Assembly: GCF_036208045.1 (NCBI RefSeq)
Contig: NZ_CP121472.1
Coordinates: forward strand, 3,855,531-3,919,530
Source: Thiorhodovibrio winogradskyi
GTDB lineage: Bacteria; Pseudomonadota; Gammaproteobacteria; Chromatiales; Chromatiaceae
DNA length: 64,000 nt
Reading direction: 5' to 3'
Below, piece after piece: positions 16,965-29,662 of this stretch (position 1 is the first letter of the stretch; each line of letters starts with the position of its first letter). Position numbers and translations under genes: made by a program. The notes beneath the pieces were generated by a model, which was given only the letters and a program-made list of their open reading frames with translations, was not told the DNA's origin and ran no database searches.

Positions 16965-18409
16965 TCGATTTGCTCAGTCTCTCGCGCGCCGCGCGTCTGG
17001 CCGGCGTGAGCCGCGGCACCCTGCAAGCGCGCATCCGCCAGGGTGAAATCGAGACCTTCGAGGGTCAGGTGCGGGTGCAGGATCTCTTGCGCATCTACCC
17101 CAGCGTCAGCCTGGAACACAGCGGCATACTTGATCAGGTGCAGCAAATCCGGGACAACGCGGTGCCGCGCGACAATGATCAGGACCATCAATTACCCAGT
17201 CCCGAGGTGCTGCTCTCGCGCCTGCACGCGCTTAGCGATGCCCTCTCCGCGCAGGCCAATCGCGCCGATGGACTGCAGCGCTTGATTGCTGATTTGCGCA
17301 CCCAATTGACCAAGGTCATCCCCGAGCGCGATACGCGCGAGCGTCTGCTCGGCTGGCTGGACGCGCAATGCGCCGCCCTGGCGGAAGCACCCGAGTCCGA
17401 GGCGCGCCGACGGCTGTTCGCGAAAGACAACCTCCTGCGCCTGATGTCGGCGAGCGTCAAGGTGATCCCGAGCGGGCATGAGTTCTTTGTCGAGGGCTCG
17501 GAGTCCATTCTCGGCGCGGCCGTGCGCGCGGGGCTGCGCATGAACTACGGTTGCGCCAACGGCAACTGCGGCTCTTGCAAGGCGCGGGTGGTATCAGGCG
17601 AGGTGTGGAAGCTGCGTGACCACGACTATGTGCTCGGCGCCCGCGAGCAACAGCTGGGTTACCTGCTCGCCTGCTGCCACACGGCAGTCACCGACCTGGT
17701 GCTGGAAGCCGCCGAGGCACATTCGAGCGCGGATTTACCCGAGCAGGAAATCCGCGCCCAAATCCGCAACCTCGAGCCCCAGAACCCCGATCTCATACTG
17801 CTGCAGGTGCAAGCGCCCCGCACCCAGACGCTGCGCTTCATGGCCGGGCAGTCCGCGCGGCTGCGTCTTGAGGACGGCACCGAAACCGAACTGCCCATCG
17901 CCAGTTGCCCATGCAACGGGCGTCATCTCTACTTCTACGTTCGCCGGGGTCGCGATGCCTTCAGCGATGCCGTCTTCAGTCGCCCACTCAGTCGGGTGCC
18001 CGTGCTGATCAAGGGACCCCATGGCGATTTCGTGCTGCGTGAGGCTGATTCATCTCCGGCGGTCTTCATCGCTTTTGGCGACGGCATTGCTCCGATCAAG
18101 AGTCTGATCGAGCACGCCGTTTCCATCGACACCGCCGCTAGCCTGCATCTGTACTGGTCGACCCCGGGCACCGAGGGTTTTTATCTCGAAGGCTGGTGCC
18201 GCGCGCTGAAGGACGCGCTGGATCACTTTTTCTTCACCCCACTGATCAACGCCAACCCCAAGGACCTCCAGGCCTTGATCCAGGCCGACCTGCCGGAGCC
18301 CGGCAACGCCAGCTACTACCTGGCCGGCACCTCGCAGCAACTCGCAGCCATGGTGCAAGCCATGCAAAGGCTCGGGATAACGGATGATCGGGTCACCACC
18401 TGGAAATAG
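16961..18409 (+). CDS. HTH-like / 2Fe-2S ferredoxin / reductase fusion protein
   Basis: An unusual 482-residue fusion. Residues 1-50 look like a MerR/excisionase-type helix-turn-helix (SRAARLAGVSRGTLQARI). A predicted coiled-coil spacer (80-150) follows. A plant-type ferredoxin domain (about 165-245) has cluster cysteines in CANGNCGSC and the later CC. The C-terminal half resembles ferredoxin-NADP reductase, with a nucleotide-binding loop AFGDGIAPIKS, but the flavin-binding RxYS motif is replaced by ELPIAS. It is coupled to queG by a 4-base overlap, so it could donate electrons to QueG or sense redox state. Both ideas are inference; I know no named family for the full architecture. Confidence 0.75.
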   Translation: MIDLLSLSRAARLAGVSRGTLQARIRQGEIETFEGQVRVQDLLRIYPSVSLEHSGILDQVQQIRDNAVPRDNDQDHQLPSPEVLLSRLHALSDALSAQANRADGLQRLIADLRTQLTKVIPERDTRERLLGWLDAQCAALAEAPESEARRRLFAKDNLLRLMSASVKVIPSGHEFFVEGSESILGAAVRAGLRMNYGCANGNCGSCKARVVSGEVWKLRDHDYVLGAREQQLGYLLACCHTAVTDLVLEAAEAHSSADLPEQEIRAQIRNLEPQNPDLILLQVQAPRTQTLRFMAGQSARLRLEDGTETELPIASCPCNGRHLYFYVRRGRDAFSDAVFSRPLSRVPVLIKGPHGDFVLREADSSPAVFIAFGDGIAPIKSLIEHAVSIDTAASLHLYWSTPGTEGFYLEGWCRALKDALDHFFFTPLINANPKDLQALIQADLPEPGNASYYLAGTSQQLAAMVQAMQRLGITDDRVTTWK

Positions 18410-18530
18410 GGGACGAACCTGATAAAAGCTGTCAACATAGATCTAAAAAAACAATTATTTGTACAGCGATTCCAAATTTCATTTCCAGCGCCCTGTTGTT
18501 GGCCCGGTCATCAATAGACACGCCAGCTTG

Positions 18531-18566
18531 GCGCGTCATGAAGCGGCTGGAAGCCGCTTCTACACC
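18531..18566. repeat. dispersed palindromic repeat, copy 1
   Basis: A 36-base element with hairpin arms GAAGCGGC and GCCGCTTC around a five-base loop. It matches the copy at 40441-40476 at 34 of 36 positions. It lies between the end of the ferredoxin-reductase gene and the start of the ABC permease, about 70 bases before the latter's ATG. Confidence 0.85.
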
Positions 18567-18634
18567 AGATGCAACACCCAAATTTTTCATTGCTGATCCT
18601 TTCGTAATCTTTTGAGCTGGAGCTTGTTTGCATT

Positions 18635-21250
18635 ATGCCCGCCACCCTCCGCCATCTCTTTCTCGCCAGCCTGTGGCGGCGGCGACTGCCGACGGTGCTC
18701 TCGGTACTCGCCATTGCCCTGGGTGTGGCGCTGGGGCTGGCGGTGCAGTTGATTCACCGTGGCGCCTTGGATGAATTCGAGCGCGGCGTGCGACTACTGA
18801 ACGGCCAGGCCGATCTCCAGGTGCTGGCCGGCGCGAGTGGCTTCGATGATCGGCTGTTTGCCGAGATCGCCCAACTGCCCGAGGTGGCCGCCGCCAGCCC
18901 GGTTTTGGAGGTGCGCGCGCGCCGGCCCGGGCGTTCATCGGAGCGCGACAGCCTGCGGATTCTGGGAGTTGATGTGCTGCGACTCGCGGCGGTGAATCCA
19001 GCCTTGATGCCGGTACCCGGACCAGCGCCAGAATCGGCGCCAGACCCGGCACCGGATCAGGTATCGGATCAGGCATCGGATCTGGCATCGGCCAGCGCGA
19101 ACGCGGACACCAGGGAAGCCGATCCAGACCTGCTCGCCACCCTGCGCGAGGATGCGCTCTTCCTCAGCCCGGCCGCCGCCGAAAGGCTGGAGCTCCAGCC
19201 CGGCGACACCCTGACTCTGCAGGCTGGCACCGAGGAGCGCGACTTGCGCATCGCCGGGACCCTCCCCTCCGCCGGTGTCGGGCAGGAAGTGGCGGTGATG
19301 GACATCGCCGGCGCCCAACGTCAGTTCGCGCGCCTTGGGGTCCTGACCCGGGTCGATCTGCGCCTGCGCCAGGATCTGCCCCCGGCGCGAGCGCGCGAGG
19401 CCATCGGCGCGCGCCTGCCACCCGGGCTCACAGTTCTGCCCCCGGAGGAGGCCGCGGCGGAATCCCTGGGACTGACACGCGCCTACCGCGTCAATCTCAC
19501 CATGCTCGCCACCATCGCGCTGCTGACCGGTGGATTTCTGGTCTTCTCCACTCAGTGGCTGGCAGTGGTGCGCCGCCGTCGGGAGCTGGCCTTTCTGCGC
19601 GCGCTTGGGCTGACGCGCGCCGAGTTGTGGCGCGGACTGCTGGCCGAGGGCGCGCTGCTCGGGCTGCTCGGCGGCCTGATCGGAGCCCTGCTGGCTTATC
19701 TGCTTGCCGCCCTGGCATTCGCCGCGGTGGGCGGCGATCTGGGTGCCGGCTTCTTCCGTGGCCTGAATCCGCGTTTAAGCTGGCAATGGTTGGCCACCCT
19801 GTTTTACCTGGCCCTGGGCCTGGCCGCTGGGCTGGCCGGCGCCTGGTTGCCAGCGCGCGAAGCGGCCCAGGCCGCGCCTGCCCAGGCGCTCAAGGCCGGA
19901 GACGAGGCCGCCGCCTTCCGCGCACGCGCGCGCTGGGGCTGGACCAGCGCCGCCGCCTTGCTTGCCGCCGCGCTCTGCACCCTGCCGCCACTGTGGGGGA
20001 TTCCGGTCTTCGGCTATGCGGCAGTCCTGCTGATTCTGCTCACCGCGCTGCTGGCCCTGCCCGGCGTCACCCGCTTGATTGGCTGGCCGCGCCTTGGACT
20101 CGCGTGGATCAGCGGTCCGCTGCCCAGACTGGCGCAAGCACGTTTGACCGCCGCCCCCGGGCAGACGGTGGTGGCCGGCGCCGGCGTGGTGGCAAGCGTC
20201 GCCCTGGCCGCCTCCATGGCGGTGATGGTCGATTCCTTTCGCGGTTCGGTGGATGACTGGCTCACACGCATGTTGCCAGCGGATCTGTATCTGCGCGCGT
20301 CCGATTCGAGCGCCAGTGGCTTTCTCAGCCCCGGGCAGGTCGAGCAGGTGCGCGCCCTGCCCGGGGTGCGAGACATCTACCCGGTGCGCTTTGACAGCCT
20401 GCGGCTCGATGCCGCGCGCCCGGCGGTCAGCCTGATCGCCCGCCGGGTGGACGGAGCTGGCGGCTTGCCACTGGTCGCGGGCGACCTGCAAGGGCCAGAA
20501 ACAGGCGAGGCACCGGCCTGGATCTCCGAGGCCCTGGCCGACCAATGGCGCCTGGGCGTCAATGACCGGCTGGAACTGCCCCTGGGCGGAAAGCCTCGCC
20601 CCTTTGTCATCGCCGGCATCTGGCGCGACTATGCCCGCGCGCAAGGCTCGGTCGTCATCCGCATGGACCATTACCGCGCCCTGAGCGGCGACCCACTGAC
20701 CAATGATCTGGGCCTGATGCTGCTGCCCGACGCCGATCCGGAGGCACTGATGCGGGCGATTCGCGACACCCTGGGCGAGTCGCTCAGCGAGATGATTCTG
20801 CCCAATGACCTGCGCGCCATGATATTGACCATTTTCGACCGCACCTTTCTCGTGACCTATTTAATGGAAGGAGTCGCGGTGCTGATTGGCCTGTTCGGCA
20901 TTGCCACCACTTTCGCGGCCCTGGCCAGCAGCCGGCGGCGGGAATTCGGCATCCTGCGCCATCTGGGACTGCGCCGGCGCGACATCGGCCGACTGCTGGG
21001 GCTGGAGGCCGCGCTCGCCGCCCTGCTCGCGGTGGTGGTTGGACTGGTCGCTGGTGGCGCCATCGCCTGGGTGCTGATCGAGGTCATCAACCGCCAAAGC
21101 TTCCACTGGAGCATGGAACTGGCGGTTCCGGTGGGACTGCTGAGCCTGTTTGCCGCCGCCATGATCCTGCTCGCCGCCGCGGCGGCGCGCTTCGCCGGCG
21201 CCCGGGCCATGCGACAGGACGCGGTGCTGGCCGTGCGGGAGGATTGGTGA
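18635..21250 (+). CDS. ABC transporter permease, double FtsX domain (AttF/G-like)
   Basis: An 871-residue inner-membrane protein with an N-terminal anchor (residues 17-37), a large periplasmic domain, and two FtsX-type permease blocks, each with several membrane segments (about 285-420 and 740-860). Such permeases use a partner ATPase to work on outer-membrane or periplasmic substrates (LolCDE, MacB). A 35-residue Asp/Pro/Ala-rich insertion near residues 127-160 coincides with a DNA tandem repeat. The downstream lipocalin-like gene overlaps by one base (TGATG). Together they resemble the att-type permease plus AttH arrangement, but no ATPase gene lies beside them. Confidence 0.85.
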   Translation: MPATLRHLFLASLWRRRLPTVLSVLAIALGVALGLAVQLIHRGALDEFERGVRLLNGQADLQVLAGASGFDDRLFAEIAQLPEVAAASPVLEVRARRPGRSSERDSLRILGVDVLRLAAVNPALMPVPGPAPESAPDPAPDQVSDQASDLASASANADTREADPDLLATLREDALFLSPAAAERLELQPGDTLTLQAGTEERDLRIAGTLPSAGVGQEVAVMDIAGAQRQFARLGVLTRVDLRLRQDLPPARAREAIGARLPPGLTVLPPEEAAAESLGLTRAYRVNLTMLATIALLTGGFLVFSTQWLAVVRRRRELAFLRALGLTRAELWRGLLAEGALLGLLGGLIGALLAYLLAALAFAAVGGDLGAGFFRGLNPRLSWQWLATLFYLALGLAAGLAGAWLPAREAAQAAPAQALKAGDEAAAFRARARWGWTSAAALLAAALCTLPPLWGIPVFGYAAVLLILLTALLALPGVTRLIGWPRLGLAWISGPLPRLAQARLTAAPGQTVVAGAGVVASVALAASMAVMVDSFRGSVDDWLTRMLPADLYLRASDSSASGFLSPGQVEQVRALPGVRDIYPVRFDSLRLDAARPAVSLIARRVDGAGGLPLVAGDLQGPETGEAPAWISEALADQWRLGVNDRLELPLGGKPRPFVIAGIWRDYARAQGSVVIRMDHYRALSGDPLTNDLGLMLLPDADPEALMRAIRDTLGESLSEMILPNDLRAMILTIFDRTFLVTYLMEGVAVLIGLFGIATTFAALASSRRREFGILRHLGLRRRDIGRLLGLEAALAALLAVVVGLVAGGAIAWVLIEVINRQSFHWSMELAVPVGLLSLFAAAMILLAAAAARFAGARAMRQDAVLAVREDW
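19054..19089. repeat. 12-bp tandem repeat inside the permease gene
   Basis: Units GGATCAGGTATC, GGATCAGGCATC and GGATCTGGCATC follow each other in frame and encode the repetitive part of an Asp/Ala/Ser-rich periplasmic loop. Because the unit is 12 bp, copy-number change would not break the frame. Confidence 0.8.
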
Positions 21251-22422
21251 TGCTGGGTATGCCCTCTTCAGTCGGCATGAGGCAGCGAGCACGCACCTTG
21301 CTCGCGGCGCTCTGCCTGCCCCTGCTGCCGCTGCTGCTGTTCCCCATGCCAACACCGGCAAGCGAGCCTGTGGACTTCACCCCCGTCACGCCAGAACGCG
21401 AACTCCGCTTCCCGCGTGACTTTGGCGCGCATCCGGACTATCGCACCGAATGGTGGTACATCACCGGCTGGCTGACCGACAACCATGGCCGCGAACGCGG
21501 CTTTCAAGTCACCTTCTTCCGCTCCGCGACCGGCATTGGCGCCGACAATCCCAGCCGCTTCGCGCCCCGGCAACTGATCCTGGCCCATGCCGCCCTGGCT
21601 GATCCAGACACCGGCCATTTGCTGCACGATGAGCGCGCCACGCGCGAACTCCCGCCACTGGCCGGACTCTCCCGCGAAGATACCCACGCATGGATCGGCG
21701 ACTGGCTGCTCAAGCGCGATCCGGATGGTTATCGCACCCGCGTCGACAGCGAGGACTTTGGCTTTGACCTGCATCTGGTGCCACCCGCCCCGCCAGTGCT
21801 CAATGGCCAGGCCGGCTTCAGCCAGAAAAGCCCGGATCCCAAGGATGCCAGTTATTACTACAGTCGCCCGCGACTTGAGGTAGCCGGCAGCCTGCGCCTC
21901 GGCGACCAGAGCCTGAAGGTCAGCGGCCAAGCTTGGCTGGATCATGAATGGTCAACCGCCTACCTGCCAGAGCAGGCGGCCGGCTGGGACTGGATCGGGA
22001 TCAACCTGCACGACGGCGGCTCGCTGATGGCCTATCGCATGCGCCACGCCGATGGCTCCACGCTCTGGGCCGGCGGCAGTCTCATTCCCCCAGGCACCCG
22101 CCCGGGCCAGCCAGCGCGTATTCTGAGGCCGGACGAAATCCAGTTCACCCCAGAGCGCTTCTGGCAGTCGCCACGCACCGGCACCCAGTACCCCGTCGAA
22201 TGGACTCTCGAACTCCCCGGCCAGCGCCTGCGACTGGTCCCGCTGATGGACGATCAGGAACTCGACGCCCGCCGCTCCACTCAGACTATCTACTGGGAAG
22301 GCGCGGTGCGCGTGTTTGAGGAACCCATCCAGGCCACCAACACAAAAGCCACCAACATCGGCCGTGGCTATCTGGAAATGACGGGCTACTGGCGGCGACA
22401 GACGGCCTTGTCGTCCCCCTGA
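21250..22422 (+). CDS. lipocalin-like secreted protein, AttH/CrtC family
   Basis: A 390-residue protein with a hydrophobic signal segment (about residues 15-38) and probable cleavage after the TPAS region. The mature part has the signature of the AttH/hydroxyneurosporene-hydratase-like lipocalin fold: RTEWWYITGWL early, SYYYSRPRLEVAG in the middle, WLDHEWST and GWDWIGINLHDG later. The family includes CrtC, a carotenoid hydratase, but the secreted AttH branch with a permease partner is more likely a lipid or hydrophobic-ligand handling protein. The ATG overlaps the permease stop (TGATG), so expression is coupled. Confidence 0.85.
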   Translation: MLGMPSSVGMRQRARTLLAALCLPLLPLLLFPMPTPASEPVDFTPVTPERELRFPRDFGAHPDYRTEWWYITGWLTDNHGRERGFQVTFFRSATGIGADNPSRFAPRQLILAHAALADPDTGHLLHDERATRELPPLAGLSREDTHAWIGDWLLKRDPDGYRTRVDSEDFGFDLHLVPPAPPVLNGQAGFSQKSPDPKDASYYYSRPRLEVAGSLRLGDQSLKVSGQAWLDHEWSTAYLPEQAAGWDWIGINLHDGGSLMAYRMRHADGSTLWAGGSLIPPGTRPGQPARILRPDEIQFTPERFWQSPRTGTQYPVEWTLELPGQRLRLVPLMDDQELDARRSTQTIYWEGAVRVFEEPIQATNTKATNIGRGYLEMTGYWRRQTALSSP

Positions 22423-22600
22423 TATCCGGTGCTACCGCCCGCTCACAGCAGCCAGTGGCGCGAGCCGACCCACCGACCGACCACTGACCAACCAGTGTTC
22501 CTTCCTATAATGCTGGTGTATTCTGTGACGTAAATCCGCGCGAGTGTTATTCTTAAAGGCAGAAATACGGTTCGCGACAGTGCTCTGAGTCTAGTCCAAG

Positions 22601-22680
22601 TTTTCCCCCCAATTTTTCCCCCCAATTTTTCCCCCAAATTTTTCCCCCAAATTTTCCCCCAAGCTTTTCCCAAGCTTTCC
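22601..22680. repeat. degenerate 12-14-bp C/T-rich tandem repeat
   Basis: About six imperfect units of the form AATTTTTCCCCC run through the 318-base spacer between the AttH-like gene and the giant kinase gene, ending 60 bases before the latter's ATG. On the minus strand the tract is purine-rich. No gene was found in this spacer. Confidence 0.85.
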
Positions 22681-22740
22681 GGGCTCGGCCTTGCGCTGAC
22701 CCAAAGGCCAGCCATCGACCTGCCGATAACCGCGACCACC

Positions 22741-27567
<4,827 letters not shown>

Positions 27568-27647
27568 CCGCCGCGACGCACCGCACAGCTGTGCTGTTCG
27601 CGCCCTTTGCCCGAGCCATTTGCCCGCGGCCAAGCGCAAACGACATC

Positions 27648-27676
27648 TTGATACAAATGACGGGGCGCGCTATAAC
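27648..27676 (+). promoter_or_regulatory. sigma-70-type promoter of the sulfur globule gene
   Basis: TTGATA (27648-27653) and TATAAC (27671-27676) are separated by exactly 17 bases. Each differs from consensus at one position. It lies about 100 bases before the start codon at 27773 and is one of the two strongest housekeeping promoters visible in the window. Confidence 0.65.
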
Positions 27677-27772
27677 TTTGCGCGGGACCCGGTCCCTGTC
27701 GATCACTCCAGTCGATCATGTCAGTCGATGCGGGCTCCCGTCGTTTATCCGTTCACCGTTGAGGGTTAGATC

Positions 27773-28090
27773 ATGACCAATAGACTCAAGCCCAACAAAC
27801 TCAAATTCGGTTTAGCGGCAGCCCTGATCGCCGGCGCGGGCGCTCTCGCCAGCCTGCCAGCGCAGGCCTTTTGGTGGCCCTGGTCGGGCGGCCCCTGGGG
27901 CGGAAATCCCTGGTATGGCGGCTATTACCCCTACCATGGCGGTTACTATCCGTACTACGGCGGTTACTATCCGTACCATGGTGGTTATGCTCCTTACCAT
28001 GGCTACCCCTATGGTGGCTATGGCTATCCTTACGGGGGCTATTACTACCCCTATCAGAGCGCACCGGCACAGTCCTCGTCCGATAGCTGA
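27773..28090 (+). CDS. sgp: sulfur globule envelope protein (Sgp-type)
   Basis: A 105-residue precursor with a clear Sec signal peptide ending LPAQA near residue 32, which targets it to the periplasm, where Chromatiaceae deposit sulfur. The mature part starts FWWPWSGG and then repeats Gly-Gly-Tyr-Tyr-Pro-Tyr units, so Gly, Tyr and Pro make up most of it. This composition and the FWW start match the SgpA/B/C envelope proteins of sulfur globules in Allochromatium-type bacteria. I cannot assign it to one of the three. It has its own promoter upstream and a hairpin downstream, so it is probably a strongly expressed single gene. Confidence 0.87.
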   Translation: MTNRLKPNKLKFGLAAALIAGAGALASLPAQAFWWPWSGGPWGGNPWYGGYYPYHGGYYPYYGGYYPYHGGYAPYHGYPYGGYGYPYGGYYYPYQSAPAQSSSDS

Positions 28091-28121
28091 TCGCGACCGG
28101 ACACTAGTTGCCTAATCAAAT

Positions 28122-28147
28122 GATGGTCCGTCTAGCGACGGACCATC
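28122..28147 (+). terminator. perfect 11-bp hairpin after the sulfur globule gene
   Basis: Arms GATGGTCCGTC and GACGGACCATC are perfectly paired around a TAGC loop. The stem begins 31 bases past the sgp stop codon and its end directly abuts the ribosome binding site of the gene at 28157. No T-run follows. It may stabilise the sgp mRNA and reduce read-through or translation of the next gene. Confidence 0.65.
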
Positions 28148-28156
28148 GGAGCAAGA

Positions 28157-28831
28157 ATGTCGCAATTTCTCTGGGCCCTGTTGCTAAGCCTCTATGTGCT
28201 GGGCATTCTGTTCCTGACCCGCCTGCCCTACCGCTGGATGCTCGCGCGCGGCATGGAGCCAATTCGCGCCGTCTACTACAACCGCAAAATTGTTCACATG
28301 GCCGCTGGGGGCGTCGGCTCGCTCGCGGTCCCCTTGGTATTCACCAGCCCCTGGCTGCCATTGATTTCAGGGCTTTTGCTGACGGCCTTGACTTGGGCCA
28401 CGCATCAGAGCGGCTGGCGCTTCTACTGGTTTCAGACACCAGAAAATCGCAACGACGTGAAGTTCGCCCTGATGTGGGCGCTGTCGGTCTCCGCGCTCTG
28501 GTGGCTGCTCAATGACCCCTGGCTCGCCATTGTGCCGGCGCTCTACATGGCCTTTGGCGACGGGGTGACCGGCATCGCGCGCAATGCGCTGATTCGCCGG
28601 CGCTCGAAAAACCTCATCGGCAATGTATTCATGCTGCTTGTGTGCCTACCGATCGGCTATGCGGCGGGACTTCATGCTCAGCCGGCCATGCCGCTGTGGG
28701 GGGTGCTCTCGGCGCTGGTGGCCACTGCTGTAGAGCCGTTTGAATTCGGGCCAATTGACGACAACGTGCTAATTACCGTCGCCAGCAGCCTAACCCTGCT
28801 GCTGGGTCTATGGCTAGGACCGCTCTATTAA
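28157..28831 (+). CDS. dolichol/phytol kinase-like CTP-dependent alcohol kinase
   Basis: A 224-residue membrane protein with about six or seven hydrophobic segments. It carries the spaced motifs of the VTE5/SEC59/CDP-diglyceride-synthase-like kinases: RKIVHMAAGG (residues 43-52), FGDGVTG, KNLIGN, and VEPFEF...DDN near the end. Members use CTP to phosphorylate prenyl alcohols such as phytol or dolichol. In a phototroph a plausible substrate is phytol or geranylgeraniol released from bacteriochlorophyll, but this is inferred. A GGAG-type box sits directly after the preceding hairpin. Confidence 0.7.
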   Translation: MSQFLWALLLSLYVLGILFLTRLPYRWMLARGMEPIRAVYYNRKIVHMAAGGVGSLAVPLVFTSPWLPLISGLLLTALTWATHQSGWRFYWFQTPENRNDVKFALMWALSVSALWWLLNDPWLAIVPALYMAFGDGVTGIARNALIRRRSKNLIGNVFMLLVCLPIGYAAGLHAQPAMPLWGVLSALVATAVEPFEFGPIDDNVLITVASSLTLLLGLWLGPLY

Positions 28832-28868
28832 TGACGCGCCTTCTCCGTGCCGCGGCAGCCCGGGAGCA

Positions 28869-29657
28869 TCAGTCGTAGTCCTCATCCTTCCACCGACGCA
28901 GCGCGGCAAAGACCTCGGTTGGGCCATTGAGCTGGTGGCCGGCCGCGCGCTCGGCGGCGGCGATGACACCGGGCTGATCGACGCGCAGGAAGGGATTGGT
29001 CTTAAGCTCCACGGCCAGGCTGGACGGCACTGTGGGCTGTTGAGCTGCGCGCAGCCGCTCGGCCTCCGTGGCGCGCTCGGCCAGTGCCGGATTTTCAGGC
29101 TCCACCCAGCGCGCGAAACCTAGGTTCTCGAGTGTATATTCATGCGCGCAATAGCAGAGGGTCTCGGGGGCCAGTGCGGCAATTCGACGCAGCGAAGCGG
29201 CCAGTTGTTCGGGCGTTCCGTCGAACACCCGCCCGCAACCAACACTGAAGAGGGTATCACCACAGAACAGCGCCGGCTGATCCGCGTCGACCCTGAGATA
29301 AGCAATGTGGCTGGAGGTATGCCCAGGCACCGCCAGCACCTGGAGGTCAAACTCCAGACCCGGCAGTCTGAAGCGCTCGCCCTCGCCCAGGCGCCGCGTC
29401 GCGCCCGGAATGCGCGGATCTTCTGGCGCCAACACCTCGGCGCGCGGCCAGGCCGACTGCAGCGCCGCCACCCCACCGATATGGTCGCGGTGATGGTGAG
29501 TGATCAGAATGGCCGCCAGCTCCAGCCGCCGCACGGCAAGAAAGTCCAGAACCGGCCGCGCATCGCCTGGATCGACCACGACAACTCGCGAGTCTTGCGG
29601 CTGATGCAACACCCAGATGTAGTTATCCGCGAAAGCCGGGATGGGCTCGATGTGCAT
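28869..29657 (-). CDS. gloB: hydroxyacylglutathione hydrolase (glyoxalase II)
   Basis: Hydrolyses S-lactoylglutathione in methylglyoxal detoxification. The 262-residue protein has the metallo-beta-lactamase metal motif THHHRDHIGG (about residues 53-62), PGHTSSHIAY, CGDTLFSVGCGR and CAHEYT, giving the full binuclear site. The C-terminal glyoxalase II domain follows with KTNPFLR and the final RWKDEDYD. It lies six bases downstream of dxs on the same strand. Confidence 0.95.
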   Translation of the reverse strand: MHIEPIPAFADNYIWVLHQPQDSRVVVVDPGDARPVLDFLAVRRLELAAILITHHHRDHIGGVAALQSAWPRAEVLAPEDPRIPGATRRLGEGERFRLPGLEFDLQVLAVPGHTSSHIAYLRVDADQPALFCGDTLFSVGCGRVFDGTPEQLAASLRRIAALAPETLCYCAHEYTLENLGFARWVEPENPALAERATEAERLRAAQQPTVPSSLAVELKTNPFLRVDQPGVIAAAERAAGHQLNGPTEVFAALRRWKDEDYD

Positions 29658-29662
29658 TGGGG

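Noticed and set aside
19775-20671. Open frame of 298 codons antisense to the ABC permease
   Set aside because: Shadow of high-GC coding sequence; no start signal or motif.
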